Shown: positions 50,301 to 63,234 of the stretch, piece by piece | Numbering within the stretch: the stretch's first letter is position 1 | Layout: each line of letters opens with the position of its first letter | NCBI GenBank assembly: GCA_017163975.1 | Contig: JAFFSR010000240.1 | Coordinates: 682,001 to 746,000 of the forward strand | Source of the DNA: Anastatus disparis | Lineage: Eukaryota; Arthropoda; Insecta; Hymenoptera; Eupelmidae | Direction of reading: 5' to 3' | DNA: 64,000 nucleotides | Notes under the pieces: generated by a model | What the model was told of the DNA's origin: nothing | What the model saw: the letters and a program-made list of their open reading frames with translations, nothing else | Databases searched by the model: none | Made by a program: the position numbers and the translations under genes

Positions 50301-53300
50301 CAACAGAACGGCCACAAATTGCCAGTTGGCGCATATAACAGCTCAGCCGTCGTCGTTGTATAATATTACGCTTTTTCTCGTAATAAAAAAGAAAGGGGGA
50401 AGAGAATATAAGCTATACGCTCTCTTGGATATCACCTTGTTAAGGAAAAGATTGAAGAATATTGGTGTCTTCATATTCTTTGACTCTCTCTTGAGTTGAT
50501 AAGTCCAGAAGTTGTTAGACATTGATGCTAAACTTGTTTTCTTTTATTTCTTTTTTTTTCCTTTTTCTTCCGTTTTACTTAGATCGCAATAATAGGAGTG
50601 AAGTGTCTTGTTATATTTCTTCATTTCTTGTTATTACTTTTCTTTTTTTTTGCTTCCTTGTAGTTTTTTTTTAATTCAAATATCAAAAATAATAAAATTA
50701 ATGTGATATAATAAATTTGATGGGTGATATAAAGGTATATTTTTATTTTTGATGAAATTAGAACGTTTAAATGATTTATAACACCAACTTATTTCAAGAA
50801 TAATAAATTTGGAAAGTAAGGGAACAAATTTATTATTAGAATAATATTTCAAATTTAATGAATTTGAATCACGTTTAATTGATATTTTTTTTTGGGAAAG
50901 CATTTCAAGAATCTCGAATTCGTAGTTAGAGATTTCAATAAATTTGCTCGTTTCTAACGTTCCTGAATCAGAAAAGTTTCTCATAAATATCCGTTTGAGT
51001 GTGCACGTAAGTGTGTGTATATATGTTCAGGCGTGCGGGTATGGACAGACCTGCACGCTTGTGTGTATGTATATATGTAACGAAATTTTGTATTCACCAT
51101 ATCTTCCAAATGAATTGGGGAATTCATTCATAAAATTCTACAAATTTTAGATACTTCCCAGCCAAAGAAATGAATTTATTTATAAATTTTGAACTTCATC
51201 AGGTACTTTTTATAAATTATTTTATAATAATTTTTCAATGCTGAATTTTTTTTTTCTAATAAAGTTTAATATATCTAAAATTTGAATTTAAAATTAATAA
51301 TTTTATAGATTTAAGAAAATTGTTTTCAATTATAAAAATAATTCAAATTTGAGATAAAAATTTTTTGTATAAGAAAATACAATGAATATAAAATACAAGT
51401 ATACAATTTTGAATAGCAAAAGATTTTTTCATAAGAACTATGAAAATTGTTATACGTGTACTCTACATTTGAAACTATAATGCGTGTATCTTTTGTAATT
51501 TTCTGCATAACATTTAATAAATGAAAAAGTTTAAATTCATCGAAAAATAGTTTTCATATTATATCCGATTGTGCTTTTCAATTCTGTATTAATTATTAAA
51601 TAGTCAATAGATTAAAGTAAAAATATTAAAGCAAAAATAAAATTTTAATTGGGAAATTATATCTGGAAAACTCTTTTCTGTATAAAATAGTTTTAAAAAA
51701 TCTAAACCACTAAACTTAATGAATATTAAAAGTCCACTTTAAATTAACATGATCTCCTAATATTTTGTCATAGAGAAAACTTTATAAATTCAAAATAAAA
51801 TAATTTTGTAAACAGATAGTAAAATTTATACGTATTTTCAATTCATGCTTATAGAAAATATCCATGTGCATATACTTGTGGGTGAACATTTATTAGTTAA
51901 AAACGGATACAACTTTTATTTTGCATTTTAACGTTAATTTTATGAAATAAGTATAAATGTGTTTGGAGATAACTATTATCGTTATTTTACTGTGCAGGGA
52001 AAAAGTAGCAATTTTTTCATGTTGTTATAACTTAGAAACTATTGTGGTATACTTATCTTTTGCAACTCCAAGTCTTTATACAGTAACTCCTATTTATTTT
52101 TCTCTGTTGGAAATATTTAAAATAAAAAGGGGTTATTTGATATCTTTTAATTTTCTTTTTATTTATTCAATAATTACCTAAGTTAATTTTCTTGTTTCAA
52201 TAATAAAGAAATTGGGACACTTGAAATGATTACTAATATAATCAAAATAAGTTATATTCAATGTTCAAATATTTATCTATTTAAAAGTTAGAACATTGCG
52301 GTATTGAGAACGTAATAAAATTAAGTTTCTTTCTTTTTAGCGCTGTTAAATTGGCATAAGCCTATTTGCTTTCCGACGTTCATTTAAAAGCTTTTTTTAT
52401 TCTTTTCGACTGAAAGCATAGTGTGGAACTCTTTAACGATCCACATTTTCTAGTTAATCCTTTGAATGCAATCGCTGGCTTTATTTCGATTTGAATAAGA
52501 AAATTTTTCGTGCCGTTCTTTTTTTTGAAAATATTAGTGTCGATTATCGATATATCAAGAGAGCACGAGAGAATGACAAAGCATTTACGTCATAGTTTTT
52601 GAGAGTTTACATATAAATTAAAGTTATTAAGGTTACCAAATGTTTTTAAGTAATCATTGCTTCGAAAAATTTGTTTTCTGATAATTAAGTGCCCTGAAAT
52701 GTTTTTCACTTTTTTAGTTCAATTTTGTAATGAATTTTGTTTGGTATTACAATTAACACTAATTTTACTAATTCAAAATAAGTTAATGTAAATATATACG
52801 TAATTTAACTAGTGAAAAAAGCTAATACATTGAATTTATAATAATATGTGCAAAACAATATATCGCCAATACCTTGCAAAGTAAAAAAAGTATTTTTCAA
52901 TAACAAATTTTGATAAATAAAAATGATTAAATCAAAACTGTAAGATTGATATTTATTAAAATATTTTGAATAAAACATTTCCTTTAAAAACGTGACTAAT
53001 CATTCGAGCAATCTTAATTCGTTCATTCCATTTAATACCAATTCTTGGTATACTTAGTTCATTAGACTAAAAAACCGCTAAAATCCCAATAATCGTTCAA
53101 TCAAGAGTAAACCGCGTGCCTTTAAAATCCCTTCTACACTTGCATTCTAACATAACGATCAAACTCCTTTGTGATATGGCGTCACGATATTGACATAAAT
53201 CTCGATATCCTTGCTCCTTTAATTCTACCATTTTCACGCACAACATAAGCTCCGTGCAAAGCTCGTTTCTTTATCGTCCACGAGCTTGCTTTATATTGGC

Positions 53301-53689
53301 TCAATTAGCGTGACCTGAGAGAAGAAGAAGCCTTGCTATCCTCCAAAAGCTTTAACGAAGAAATATAGACGCTTCAGGGTTTTGCCTTGCAAAATCCATG
53401 ATAGGTATTGGATATTTTACTCTCTCACTCTTTCTCTCTTATTCTGTCTAGGCTTATTTCTTGCTTATAGCACTGCTTAATAAAGCATCTTGCCTTTCAC
53501 TATTCTCATTCCCTTATTCTTCCCTTCGTGTTTTTGAGTTAGTAATTATGCGCTAAAAATGAGATTCAATTATCAAATATCGTTAATTATGTTTTAATAA
53601 TTTCAATGCTCAACACAAGCTTTTTCAAATTTTACTTTATAACGTAAATTTTGTACAAATTACATGTTTATTTAAAAAGTTAATGTTTT
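47358..53689. other. AT-rich presumed intron, no supported gene
   Basis: GC-richer islands at 48960-49070 and 50210-50380 (GAAGACGACGCAGGAGCG, CAACAGAACGGCCACAAATT, GCTCAGCCGTCGTCG), and 53100-53420. No exon with paired splice signals found. Confidence 0.5.
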
Positions 53690-53851
53690 ATTTTTTTTTA
53701 CATTGCTGCATTTATGTTATTATTAAGTTGCTAATTAGCAACTGAAGTTTTCAGAGCACTTGTGAACAAAGTAAACGTTCAGTGAAGTTCGTATCGATCA
53801 GACAAGTCTGGGATTTGAACTCGAGTCTTCGAATTATAAATTTAGAGCTAC
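53690..53851 (-). mobile_element. Old, diverged SINE copy
   Basis: Reading the minus strand gives a decayed head with the B-box-like GAGTTCAAATCCC, then GATCGATAC, a damaged TTACTTTGTTCACAAGTGC, GTTGCTAATTAGCAA and a tail. The 5' end of the head is missing or unrecognisable. It is clearly more diverged than the other five copies. Confidence 0.72.
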
Positions 53852-55283
53852 TTAAGATCTTATTTAGTATTTTGTTGTTGATAAATTTTGGTAATAATGT
53901 TTAGTTATCGATACATTATTAATCTTACAACAATTATTAATGAGTTGCACCTATACTGAAGAATCTATTAAATCCCATTGCACTAAAGCACTTGTTATTC
54001 CTAAAGCAAACAATTGGAGTACTGTCAAATTTATACCTCTTTCCACTTACTTCAAACTTCAGATGATAATTTCTCTTCTTCAATACCTATTGTGATTTTC
54101 ATTATTGATTTTAAATTGAATCCATATTAAAAAAATAATGAAGTTGAAATATTGATGAATTGAAAACAAACTTTAAATATTTAAATATTCATACCGTCCT
54201 TCACCTTGAAGATGCTTATCACGTAATAAACTCATTTCCCGTCGAGAAGGGTCTTCTCTTTATTTATCTGATGAATTCAGATGTTGTTAAGATAATTTAG
54301 TACGTCTTTAAAGTTATATTTTATTTTTAAGCTGAGTATCCCTTCGTTGAAATTTCGTCACGAATTTTGCATTTCATCTATCTTCTCTTGTACATTGGAT
54401 ATATATGAGAAAGAGAAAGATAAACGTTCTGTTGATATAGACTTGTTCATCTTAATATTTACTCTTGAAGTTTCTGAAACTTACTTCCGTAGCAAAGGTT
54501 CTTGAAACTGGGGAAAGATATTTTCATGAAGTGAAGTGATCTGATATTTGTACAAATGTACAACTGTCGCATTTAATATAGTGACTGCAAATTTTCAAGT
54601 ATTAGAATTATTCCAATGTAATAAAACATATATATTATTAATTTAAACTTCGAAATTTACATTTCATTTATTATAAAAACTACAAGTTCTTGATATTTTT
54701 TTTATTTTTTAAAAAATTTTAGTTTTTGATCTAGATATTACAGGTTGTTTGTTAATAAAATGTTTTAACATTTTTTACTGTAATTTATAAGTTTGACTTC
54801 AATTTTATTGTTGATGCTGTGAGTATCATAACAAAATTTCTTTTAATAACTACATGAAATTTATTGGGTTTCATGTAATCTGATCTCGGTCACAGTGTTC
54901 ATACTTATATAAGACATTTGTAACTCTAAATCTTTATTTTTACTATCAAAAAGCATCAATATTCATTGCAATCATATATTTACAAATAACATTCCTCATA
55001 AAAGTTTTGGAAAAAACTTTATACTCAATTATAATTAAAACTAAATTTTGAAAAGTAAATCTTCGTAAAATTGATTAACTATATAATATTTTGAAATCCC
55101 TTGAACAAAATAAGATCTCTCTAAGAATCCGAATTCGTCCTTTTCTTAATCATCCCCCACAGTTGGTATATACTCCGTATATTATCTTTTCAGTCCTTCT
55201 CGACTTTCATGAAGCCAAGCCAAGCCCCAGAGATCCTCAACGCGCTAATTAAAGTGGCGCAAAAGCCGTACGATACGTATATA

Positions 55284-55307
55284 GATATATATATATATAT
55301 ATATATA
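55284..55307. repeat. (AT)12 microsatellite
   Basis: An AT run within a GC-richer block (55130-55560), followed by ACATACATACA. Confidence 0.95.
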
Positions 55308-57083
55308 CATACATACAAAACCTACAAGGCCACTTTGAAAGATTCGTTAGCCAAGTTTCCTTCCTACAATATATAGCCCTTTTCCGCAATACAACTCGCT
55401 TTTACGCTTAGGTATAGTATATAGAGTCCCTTCTCCTTTTAACTCGCTCTGCTCGCGCTCCCGCCGTTAATGAACCATATACAGCAAAGCTACTGAGAGT
55501 TTACGCTGCTGTAAATTCAATTCGTCGATTCGAGCAGCTAAGATTAATTGATATATCACAAGTTGCTAGAAAATTGAAAGATGTTGAAAACTTTATGTTT
55601 CTATACTTCCTTCTTCTTCTTCTTTTTATCATTTTTTTTTTGCTCTTGCTCTTTGTTTTATTGAGACGAGTTCTCGAAACTTACTGTTTGTTCGTTTGGA
55701 AACGTTGCGATGTACTTGAATGAAATAGGAAGTGACGATAAAGTGAGAAGTATTATAATTTCTTATTAAATAATAATATTAAATGTAATTATAGATTTTA
55801 ATTCGAATCATCAGAATTTTATTTAAAATTCAGTTAGTTCATATACTTTTATTATCTTTATGCAAGAAAATTAATAAATACCACAAATTATAGATTTTAG
55901 TGTTGATAAAACAGTTAAAAAATGGCAAGATTATAATCATAACTACTTTATGACTTCAAAAATAATCGTAAGTGCTGAATTATCAATTAAACTATTTTTC
56001 CATAGTTGTATATAAACATGATACTATTTAGATTTAAAAGGAATACCAAAACTTTCCGACCCTTTCATTTTTCCGCATGAAATATCACCTAATATTAAAT
56101 TAAATAAAAGTCAATCTTTATAAATATAAATTTGACATCCTGGAGTTTATAGATAATCAATAATTTTTTTTACGTACAACATCTGTTAATCAATTTCACA
56201 ACAACCTAATATCACTCTTATTATGTCACAATCAATCATAATAAATTTGTCCAAAAAAAATTGTTTTTTTTCTACTAGCTAAAACATAAGCATTTTGTTT
56301 TCGATTCCTACTTGTGCAATCAAACTTCCGACTCGTTCATCGATCGATTTAGTTATAACCATCAATGCTTTCAAATTAAATACTTCAATCGTTTTTAAGT
56401 GTTTTCATAAAGATCAATATGTATACAGATAGTATAAATTTATGAGAATGTTCGCGGAATTTCAAAAGGGAAAACAGTAATCGGTGTTGCTGTTTATTAA
56501 ACGAAAATGATGTACATAACTAAGCACACGTGTAGCTAAGTACATTAAGTAGAATTAATCAGCTGTGGTCAGACAATACATTAAAATCTTTTTACTCTTT
56601 TTAAAAGCTTTGATCACTTAATTTAAATTAAGAATTAATTAATTTTTTTTCATTCATGTTAGTGTCGCAATATTTTTATTTATTTAATTCATTTTCAATT
56701 GAACAAGGAAATAAATTAACTAAAATTTTATTATCTTACGCGAAGGTACTGCATAAATTAAATTAATTAAGAAAATTCTGACCCTTTGTAAAGGTTGAAC
56801 AAATAAAGCTTAGCATTATGATGAAAAACAATCTCGTATTATATTGTTTAGTGCAGTATAAATTTACACTCTCAAATGAACAGTACCAGCTAGCACTTTA
56901 TTACAGTATTAACGTTTTCCCTTGTAAAGTACAGTCGCACGTTATATATACAACGACAGCAAAATTAAAGTATAACCCTCCCGTGCCCAGATCTGACAGT
57001 AGCAGGGGCAAAACTGTATTAGTAGTAGTGGCAACAGCAGTCAACGACAGTATGCAACATATAGTATATAAGAGTATATACAT

Positions 57084-57099
57084 ATGTGTGTGTGTGTGT
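57084..57099. repeat. (TG)8 microsatellite
   Basis: A TG run after ATACATA, followed by TTGCACACAGG. It generates Cys-Val runs in overlapping chance frames. Confidence 0.95.
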
Positions 57100-60000
57100 T
57101 GCACACAGGCAAGCATAGAAGCAATAAGCGCATAGATAGCCAGAGAGAGACTTTCAATGAATGGGCTTGGGCGTTAATTACTGGCCATGGAATATTCTCT
57201 ATTTCTCTCTTACTAGAGCTTCTAAAGCTTAATAAAGCCTCCCTCTTCTCCTCTCTATCTAGTATTATACTTCTCTCTCTTTTGGCCAAGTTAAAGTTAA
57301 GCCATTGGTGTTACTATAGTATAGTATAAAAGGAAAAGGACGGCGTATATAAGGTCTTAACGGTGGACATGAAGCCAACTATAGCTACGCCTTATTGGTA
57401 TGCATGAGACTGAAGGTTGGGCTTCGTTCGCCTAGGTATAATACACTGGAAACGCATTTCTCTCTGTTCTGTTATATACATATCTATACTTTCTCCTGGC
57501 ATATATATGCATGCTATACTTCTCTCTTGATCTCTTGTAGTTAAGTTTTAAGTTGACTTGAGGATATATGGGCAACAACGGTGCAGACTTGGTGACGCTC
57601 AACTAAACTCAAATCATTGTTGTATGATTGTTTCTCTGAACCGCAAAATTTGTTGCATTTGATATATATGTGCACGTATAGTAGTGAAATCAATTTTGTA
57701 TGCAGTCGATCACTTTGCTGAGTAATTTAAAGTTTTGTTAGTTGGTATTACAAAGTTGCCTTGGAGCACTTGTGTAATAATTTCATGCCATCGATCTTAT
57801 TGTTGATTTGACAAAACTAGATGCGGTATGAAATTATTGTATATATTTGATTTAGATTCTGATTTTTACGCAATATTTATTTTTTAATTAAATAATTTAT
57901 AAATTTTAAAAATTTACTTGAAAAAAATTGATAACGTTTTTGCCTAATTAAAACCATACTTTTTTACTGATTCGTAAAAAGAAATAAAATTATTCGAACC
58001 TTGTCAAATATTGGATATTATACGCTTTTTAGTTACGTCTTATTATTATTTTATTTATTATTCATGCAACACTTCAAAGGCAGCTTTATGTAGGTTAATA
58101 ATGATATTAAAAATTTTAATAAATTGAATAATTATTAAATCAAAGAGATTAAATTCATAATAATTTTTTATTCTGTAAGTTGAAATTTAAAAATTAAGAG
58201 AATAAATTTTTAAAAGTACAAAATAATATAAAAAAAGCTTTAATCTGCACGCACGCAGATGGAATAATGCAATTTACATAAGATATCTCACCAAAATAAT
58301 TTATTTTGATTTCTTACACCTCAAAATTTGCTTTTATAATGTTATTTTGAAAATTATTTTACAAAACTCTCCTTGTACTTTCGTAGGCAAACATCCATAA
58401 CAGCGAATGTGAAAATGATTTTATAATCAAAATTGATCACCAGCCAGACAGATAAAAAAAATATGAAGTAATAAAAAAAGCCTTTGATGGTTTCTTGGAA
58501 AAAAAATTTCTTGTGCTTGGCAAATTACACTTTTTCACGAATCTCTGAAAATATATTTTCTCAGAAGTCTTTTCCCATCGTTGCTCATGTGATCACAAGC
58601 CTATGAAAAAAGAAATAATATAAGGCAACGTCGATGGCTTATAAGAAAGAAAAGTTAAAAATAGAGCTACAAAAACAACCTTTTTCAATTGTAAAATCAA
58701 ATTTATATTTTATATAACAGAGAATGGCATTCGAAAACGCATAAAATAAAATATAGATGTATTGTTTTTTTAAGTCGATAATGGATAAATGGTGTTCATA
58801 CGTATACATACACACATGGAAAGGATATTTTTCGAATTCCGTGAACTTTAAATGGCAGTGTTGAATATTCTACCATATTAGGCTTGAGAAAACTTCAAAT
58901 TATGCATCGAGTTTCTCAACATGATTATTTCATTATCTTATAGATAAATTATTCATGCAAATTTCAAACAATGAAAATAATAATTCAATATCCAATTAAA
59001 TTTAAATAAATGGTGTTAATAGTACTTAATAAACTTAATCTAATAAAAAATTATAAAAAAACGAAAAATATTTAAAATTTCATAATGAAATCTGAGTGAA
59101 AATTGAATGTCTTATAATACGTGAACTTTTATATAGTTTATTTCTTTAAAACCTTTCAATGAATAAAGTTTTTTAAATCCGCTTTTTTCGATCAAAAGGG
59201 TATGATTTTATCTTTTACAAGATGATTGCAGAATAAATTTAAAAACTCTTCTTAGAAAGTTATATTTATTGACGTTAATAGAAATTTTAAAAGAAAATCC
59301 TTTAAAAACAAATAAAGTGACTTATAACTTTAGAAATATCAAGCGTTAAACTGAAAGGATCAAATTTTTTTCATAGCTCAACGTAAAAAACACATATCCA
59401 AACGGTAGATCAAAATCCGTGATCCACACAACTGCTACTCCATTGTTAGTCCAGACTGAAAAAATTCATCACATTACTTAATAATGTTATCATTAAATAT
59501 TAGTGGATGAATCGGTCAGTATTTTAATTCCTAAATTTGCCCCGCTGCGTATGCGTATTCAATACAGCATTGATTATATAAATTCGTACTCACAGAACAT
59601 AAATCTAAACAGATTTTGCATAAGGCCGTAAACATTAATTTACTAATACTCTACAAGATCATTAAGCTTTACGAATCTCGATATATAATGTGTACATTTT
59701 TGTATCTGAAGTCTCAGATCTATAAAGATTTATCACAAATTTTTAATATTCATGGATCATCGTTTTATAATTGATTTCAAATTTGAGCTTTCATGGATCA
59801 TCCACGAAATTAAATTAAAAGAGCACAATTTTTTTAAGTACAATATATTTTACAAGCATGAAATATAAAAATTGAAAACTAAATAATTTTTATTTCAAAT
59901 GTATTATGATGAAAATATCTCACATTCAACGTCAATAATAAAAAATTATTAATACAGTTTAAAAGGAAAAATTCTTAAGAATAATAGTTATATTTTCTTA

Positions 60001-61020
60001 TAATGTTTCTTGCCAAAAGAACATATCTGTCTATCTATCTCTCGACTATAGTCATATACCTTTAAGAAAACTCGTATATACATCGTATAAGGAAAAGATG
60101 AGCCCATTACGATTTATCTTCACTCTCTTTCTCCATTGTCGTTGTCGTCTTTTCTCAGCGTTTATATAGAAGCTTCGTCGTAGTTTTATGCCCACGTTTT
60201 TACGGCCATCGGTCATATAAACCATCGATGCGAAAGAACGACGGACCAACGGCGCGTTTGTCTCGCCAGAAGCTTCTACTTCGGTGCCGATGACCGGACA
60301 CGTTAGAAATATACGTTGAAGAATCGATTTCCTTCCGTTCGTCTTTTTTAACTCCCGAAGAAGATGATATGTCGAAGTGAGCAGACAACCGAACACAGAA
60401 AATCATAATGGTGGTTAGCCAAAAAGCAATTGTACTTTTTATTTGTTTAACTTTTTTTATTAAATTTTGTTAAAAAGTATTGAGGATTTTAAACTTAATT
60501 AATGTACGTAGAAAATAAGCGAGGAATACATTTTCAGGATTGTTCTGTAAAATAAACTTTTTTGTTCGTCTTATTTTCTTTAATTTATTTTAATTAAAAC
60601 AAAATTTCTTGCCAAAAAAACAAAGTATGAATATATAGAAAATAATTGGAACGGAAAACAATGGAATATCTGTCAGTAACTCGCGTTTATTGTTCTTATA
60701 CTTTTAATACGAATGTTAATTGCGTTACAGTTTAAAACTTTTGAAATTAAAATTTGAAAAAATTTTAATTTCTACATCCTTTTCATATTTTTAACAATAA
60801 GAATTTAAAAATTTAATTTAGAAGCAATTTTCTTTGAATTTAACAAAAAGGAAACTAATTTTAATAATTATTGAAAATGTACTATTATGCGAGAATGAAC
60901 ATTTATTCTCTGAAAAGTGTTTTAAATAAGATTAATCTACTCAAAATAAAATTCATCAAAATAGTAAACACTCATTAAAAATATATTAAAAATCAATTTA
61001 ATCACTTTATTTTTTAAGCA

Positions 61021-61210
61021 TTTTTTTATATTTAACGTCGCTGTATTTATGCTATCATTACGATGCTGATTAGCACAAGAGGTTTCCAGTGCGTTTTTGA
61101 ACAAAGCACATGTATCGTATATTCAGTGGTGCTTGTATCAATAGGCCACCGAACTCGGGACCTCGAAATTACGAATCCATTGCTCTACCGACTGAGCCAC
61201 TGACGACCTC
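61021..61210 (-). mobile_element. tRNA-derived SINE, full-length copy
   Basis: The minus strand reads GAGGTCGTCAGTGGCTCAGTC, then GTAGAGCAATGGATTCGTAA, a weakened B-box region, ACAAGCACCACTGAATATACG, GTGCTTTGTTCAAAAACGCAC, CTAATCAGCATCGTAATGATAGCATAAATACAGCGACG and a T/A tail. A full-length member of the family in the opposite orientation. Confidence 0.85.
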
Positions 61211-61852
61211 TCAATGTATTCATTTAGTAGGCACTATTTATGAATATCATAGTTTTATATATAAAGATGAAATTACAATAAATATAAAGTGCTTGCGTAC
61301 AATACTATAGCTACATAAGTTCAAATTTAAGATTTTAGTATTAGTTTTATTTGTTAAGAGTAAATTTTAAGGTATCCTTTTTCATGTTACTTTATAGTGA
61401 TCAATAAGGCGAATAATTTTTATATTTGATATTTTTCCGTATCATTCATATTTATTGGGATAAAAATGATTGAAATAAATTGACTTCTATATTGACTAAA
61501 GTATATAGTACATCGTATATTGCTAAAACGAATTCAATTTCATGAAAACACATTTTATTTTACAGTATAGAACGTAATACACGTTAAATTTAAAAAATAA
61601 ACAATCACTTAACATACAACAATAAAAATCTAACGAAAATCCTTTTATCAGATTTTCTATATTATCAAGCTTGTGTTCACCTTTACACGAATCTTTAAAA
61701 AAAAAGAAAAAAAAACCTAGAAGAAAAGGCAAACAAAGCAAACACATTTTCATTGCAACAGAATCCAAGTATTTTGCAAACAGCTTTTCAAAAGCTTATC
61801 TATATGCTTAAAGTTCTGTATGTAAAAGCTTTGTATATATGTATCAAGTAAA

Positions 61853-61863
61853 GGGGGGGGGGG
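61853..61863. repeat. Poly-G tract (11)
   Basis: A pure G run after AAGTAAA, followed by ATACAAAGC. Confidence 0.95.
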
Positions 61864-62050
61864 ATACAAAGCAAGAAAATTAGAGGCTCAAATCTGCCCC
61901 TTTTTGTACTGCAACGTATACATGAACGCGTTTTCCTTTGTAAAAGGCGTGCAACGTAGGAAAAATCCGCACCCTTTTACGACTCGTTTCAAACTCCAAT
62001 GCATATACGGGCGTCGGTCGCGCACGTATTTTGCGCGGCGTTTTACCCTT

Positions 62051-62085
62051 TCTTCTCTCTCTCTCTCTCTCTCTTCCTCTCTCTT
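62051..62085. repeat. (TC)n tract
   Basis: A nearly pure CT repeat with small interruptions, within a GC-richer island (61900-62100). It produces the Arg/Glu-rich minus-strand frame seen there. Confidence 0.95.
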
Positions 62086-62389
62086 TTTGCTTGGTAATAT
62101 CCTGTTTTTCCTGAATGCATATACTTTATGTTCTGAGGTATAATAGTCTCTATATCCATGTTGGGGAAGTTCGAGGAATTTATCGTATGAAAGAGAGCGA
62201 GAGAGAGAAATGAAGGTTGGAAAGTGCTTTTGAGTCGCCACTTGCGTATTAAAAGTTATTGTTTCGCAGGAGCTTAACTATACCGTTGTTGCTCAGGAAT
62301 TTTGTCATCACTCCCCATACAGCATGAAAGGACTTTGAAAGGATTCTGAAAGGATTCATAAAAGGACTACAATCTTTCAGAAATATTTC

Positions 62390-62910
62390 ACTGAAAGGAT
62401 TCTGAAATAATTCTATGTCCGAGGTATTATTCTTTTAAAAATAATACATAAAAATATTTCATAAAGAATTCACAAGTCATTTCAAAATCCTTTCAATGGA
62501 AGAATCCTGTAAGGATCCATGAATTCTTTTGGTAATAATTCGTAAATCTTTTCATACATCTTCCATTGAAAGGATTCTGTAAGAATAATATGAAATATTT
62601 TTAAAATATTTCATTGTATTATTTCTAAAAGGAATATACCTCGGACATAGAATTATTACAGAATCCTTTCAATAAAAGAATTCTGTAAGGATCCATGAAT
62701 TCTTTTGGTAATAATTCTTAAATCTTTTCATACATCTTTCATTGAAAGTATTCTGTAAGAATGATATAAAATATTTTAAAAATATTTCATTGTATTATTT
62801 CTGAAAGAAATATACCTCGGACATAGAATTATTACAGAATCCTTTCAATGAAAGAATTCTGTAAGGATCCATGAATTCTTTTAGTAATAATGTATTAATC
62901 TTTTCATCTA
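62390..62910. repeat. 176-bp tandem repeat array with an inverted leading segment
   Basis: AAGGATCCATGAATTCTTTT recurs at 62511, 62687 and 62863, exactly 176 bp apart. The unit also contains CATTGAAAGGATTCTGTAAG, an ATATTTCATTGTATTATTTC block and ATACCTCGGACATAGAATTA. At 62393-62440 the block CTGAAAGGATTCTGAAATAATTCTATGTCCGAGGTATTATTC is present in the opposite orientation, so the array starts with an inverted piece of its own unit. Copies are closely similar. Confidence 0.85.
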
Positions 62911-62987
62911 TCTTTAGTTGAGAGACGTGTAAAGTTCTAGAAATTTTATTCTTTCCTGTATTATTTAAGAATCAATTTAGAATCAAT

Positions 62988-63026
<39 letters not shown>
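62988..63026. repeat. (AC)n(AT)n microsatellite
   Basis: About twelve AC repeats followed by TA repeats, lying between the 176-bp and 281-bp tandem arrays. Confidence 0.97.
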
Positions 63027-63234
63027 ACGGATATATGATGATATAATTATTCATAGGATTACGAATAGTTTTACAGCGGTTAAAATCGAAGTTATCATAA
63101 CACAGACATCGCACGCATAACAATTTATAGTTTCCATTTAAGATTCTTATTTTCCTTATATATGAAACGGGAAGCACTCTTACCGCTTGCGAGAGTAAGA
63201 GATACCGCCATCAAGCGGATAAATTATAAACTAA

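Larger units (their letters stand above)
53852..61020. other. AT-rich presumed intron with regulatory-like islands
   Basis: Islands at 55130-55560, 56980-57470 (GGCGTTAATTACTGGCCATGG) and 60100-60400. The latter holds overlapping minus-strand frames of 114 and 68 codons with no similarity that I recognise and no clear donor or acceptor. Confidence 0.5.
61211..62389. other. Presumed intron before the satellite arrays
   Basis: AT-rich, with the poly-G and TC tracts and a CG-containing patch at 61920-62045. From about 62310 it grades into GAAAGGATTCTG words, which are the edge of the 176-bp repeat family. Confidence 0.5.

Noticed and set aside
60052..60406. Overlapping minus-strand frames of 114 and 68 codons
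   Set aside because: Located in a GC-richer island, with no recognisable domain, no paired splice signals and no conserved-looking start. The open frames are explained by the lower stop density of GC-richer DNA.
61888..62241. 117-codon minus-strand frame
   Set aside because: Its Arg/Glu-rich middle is the (TC)n tract read in reverse and the rest has no family resemblance.
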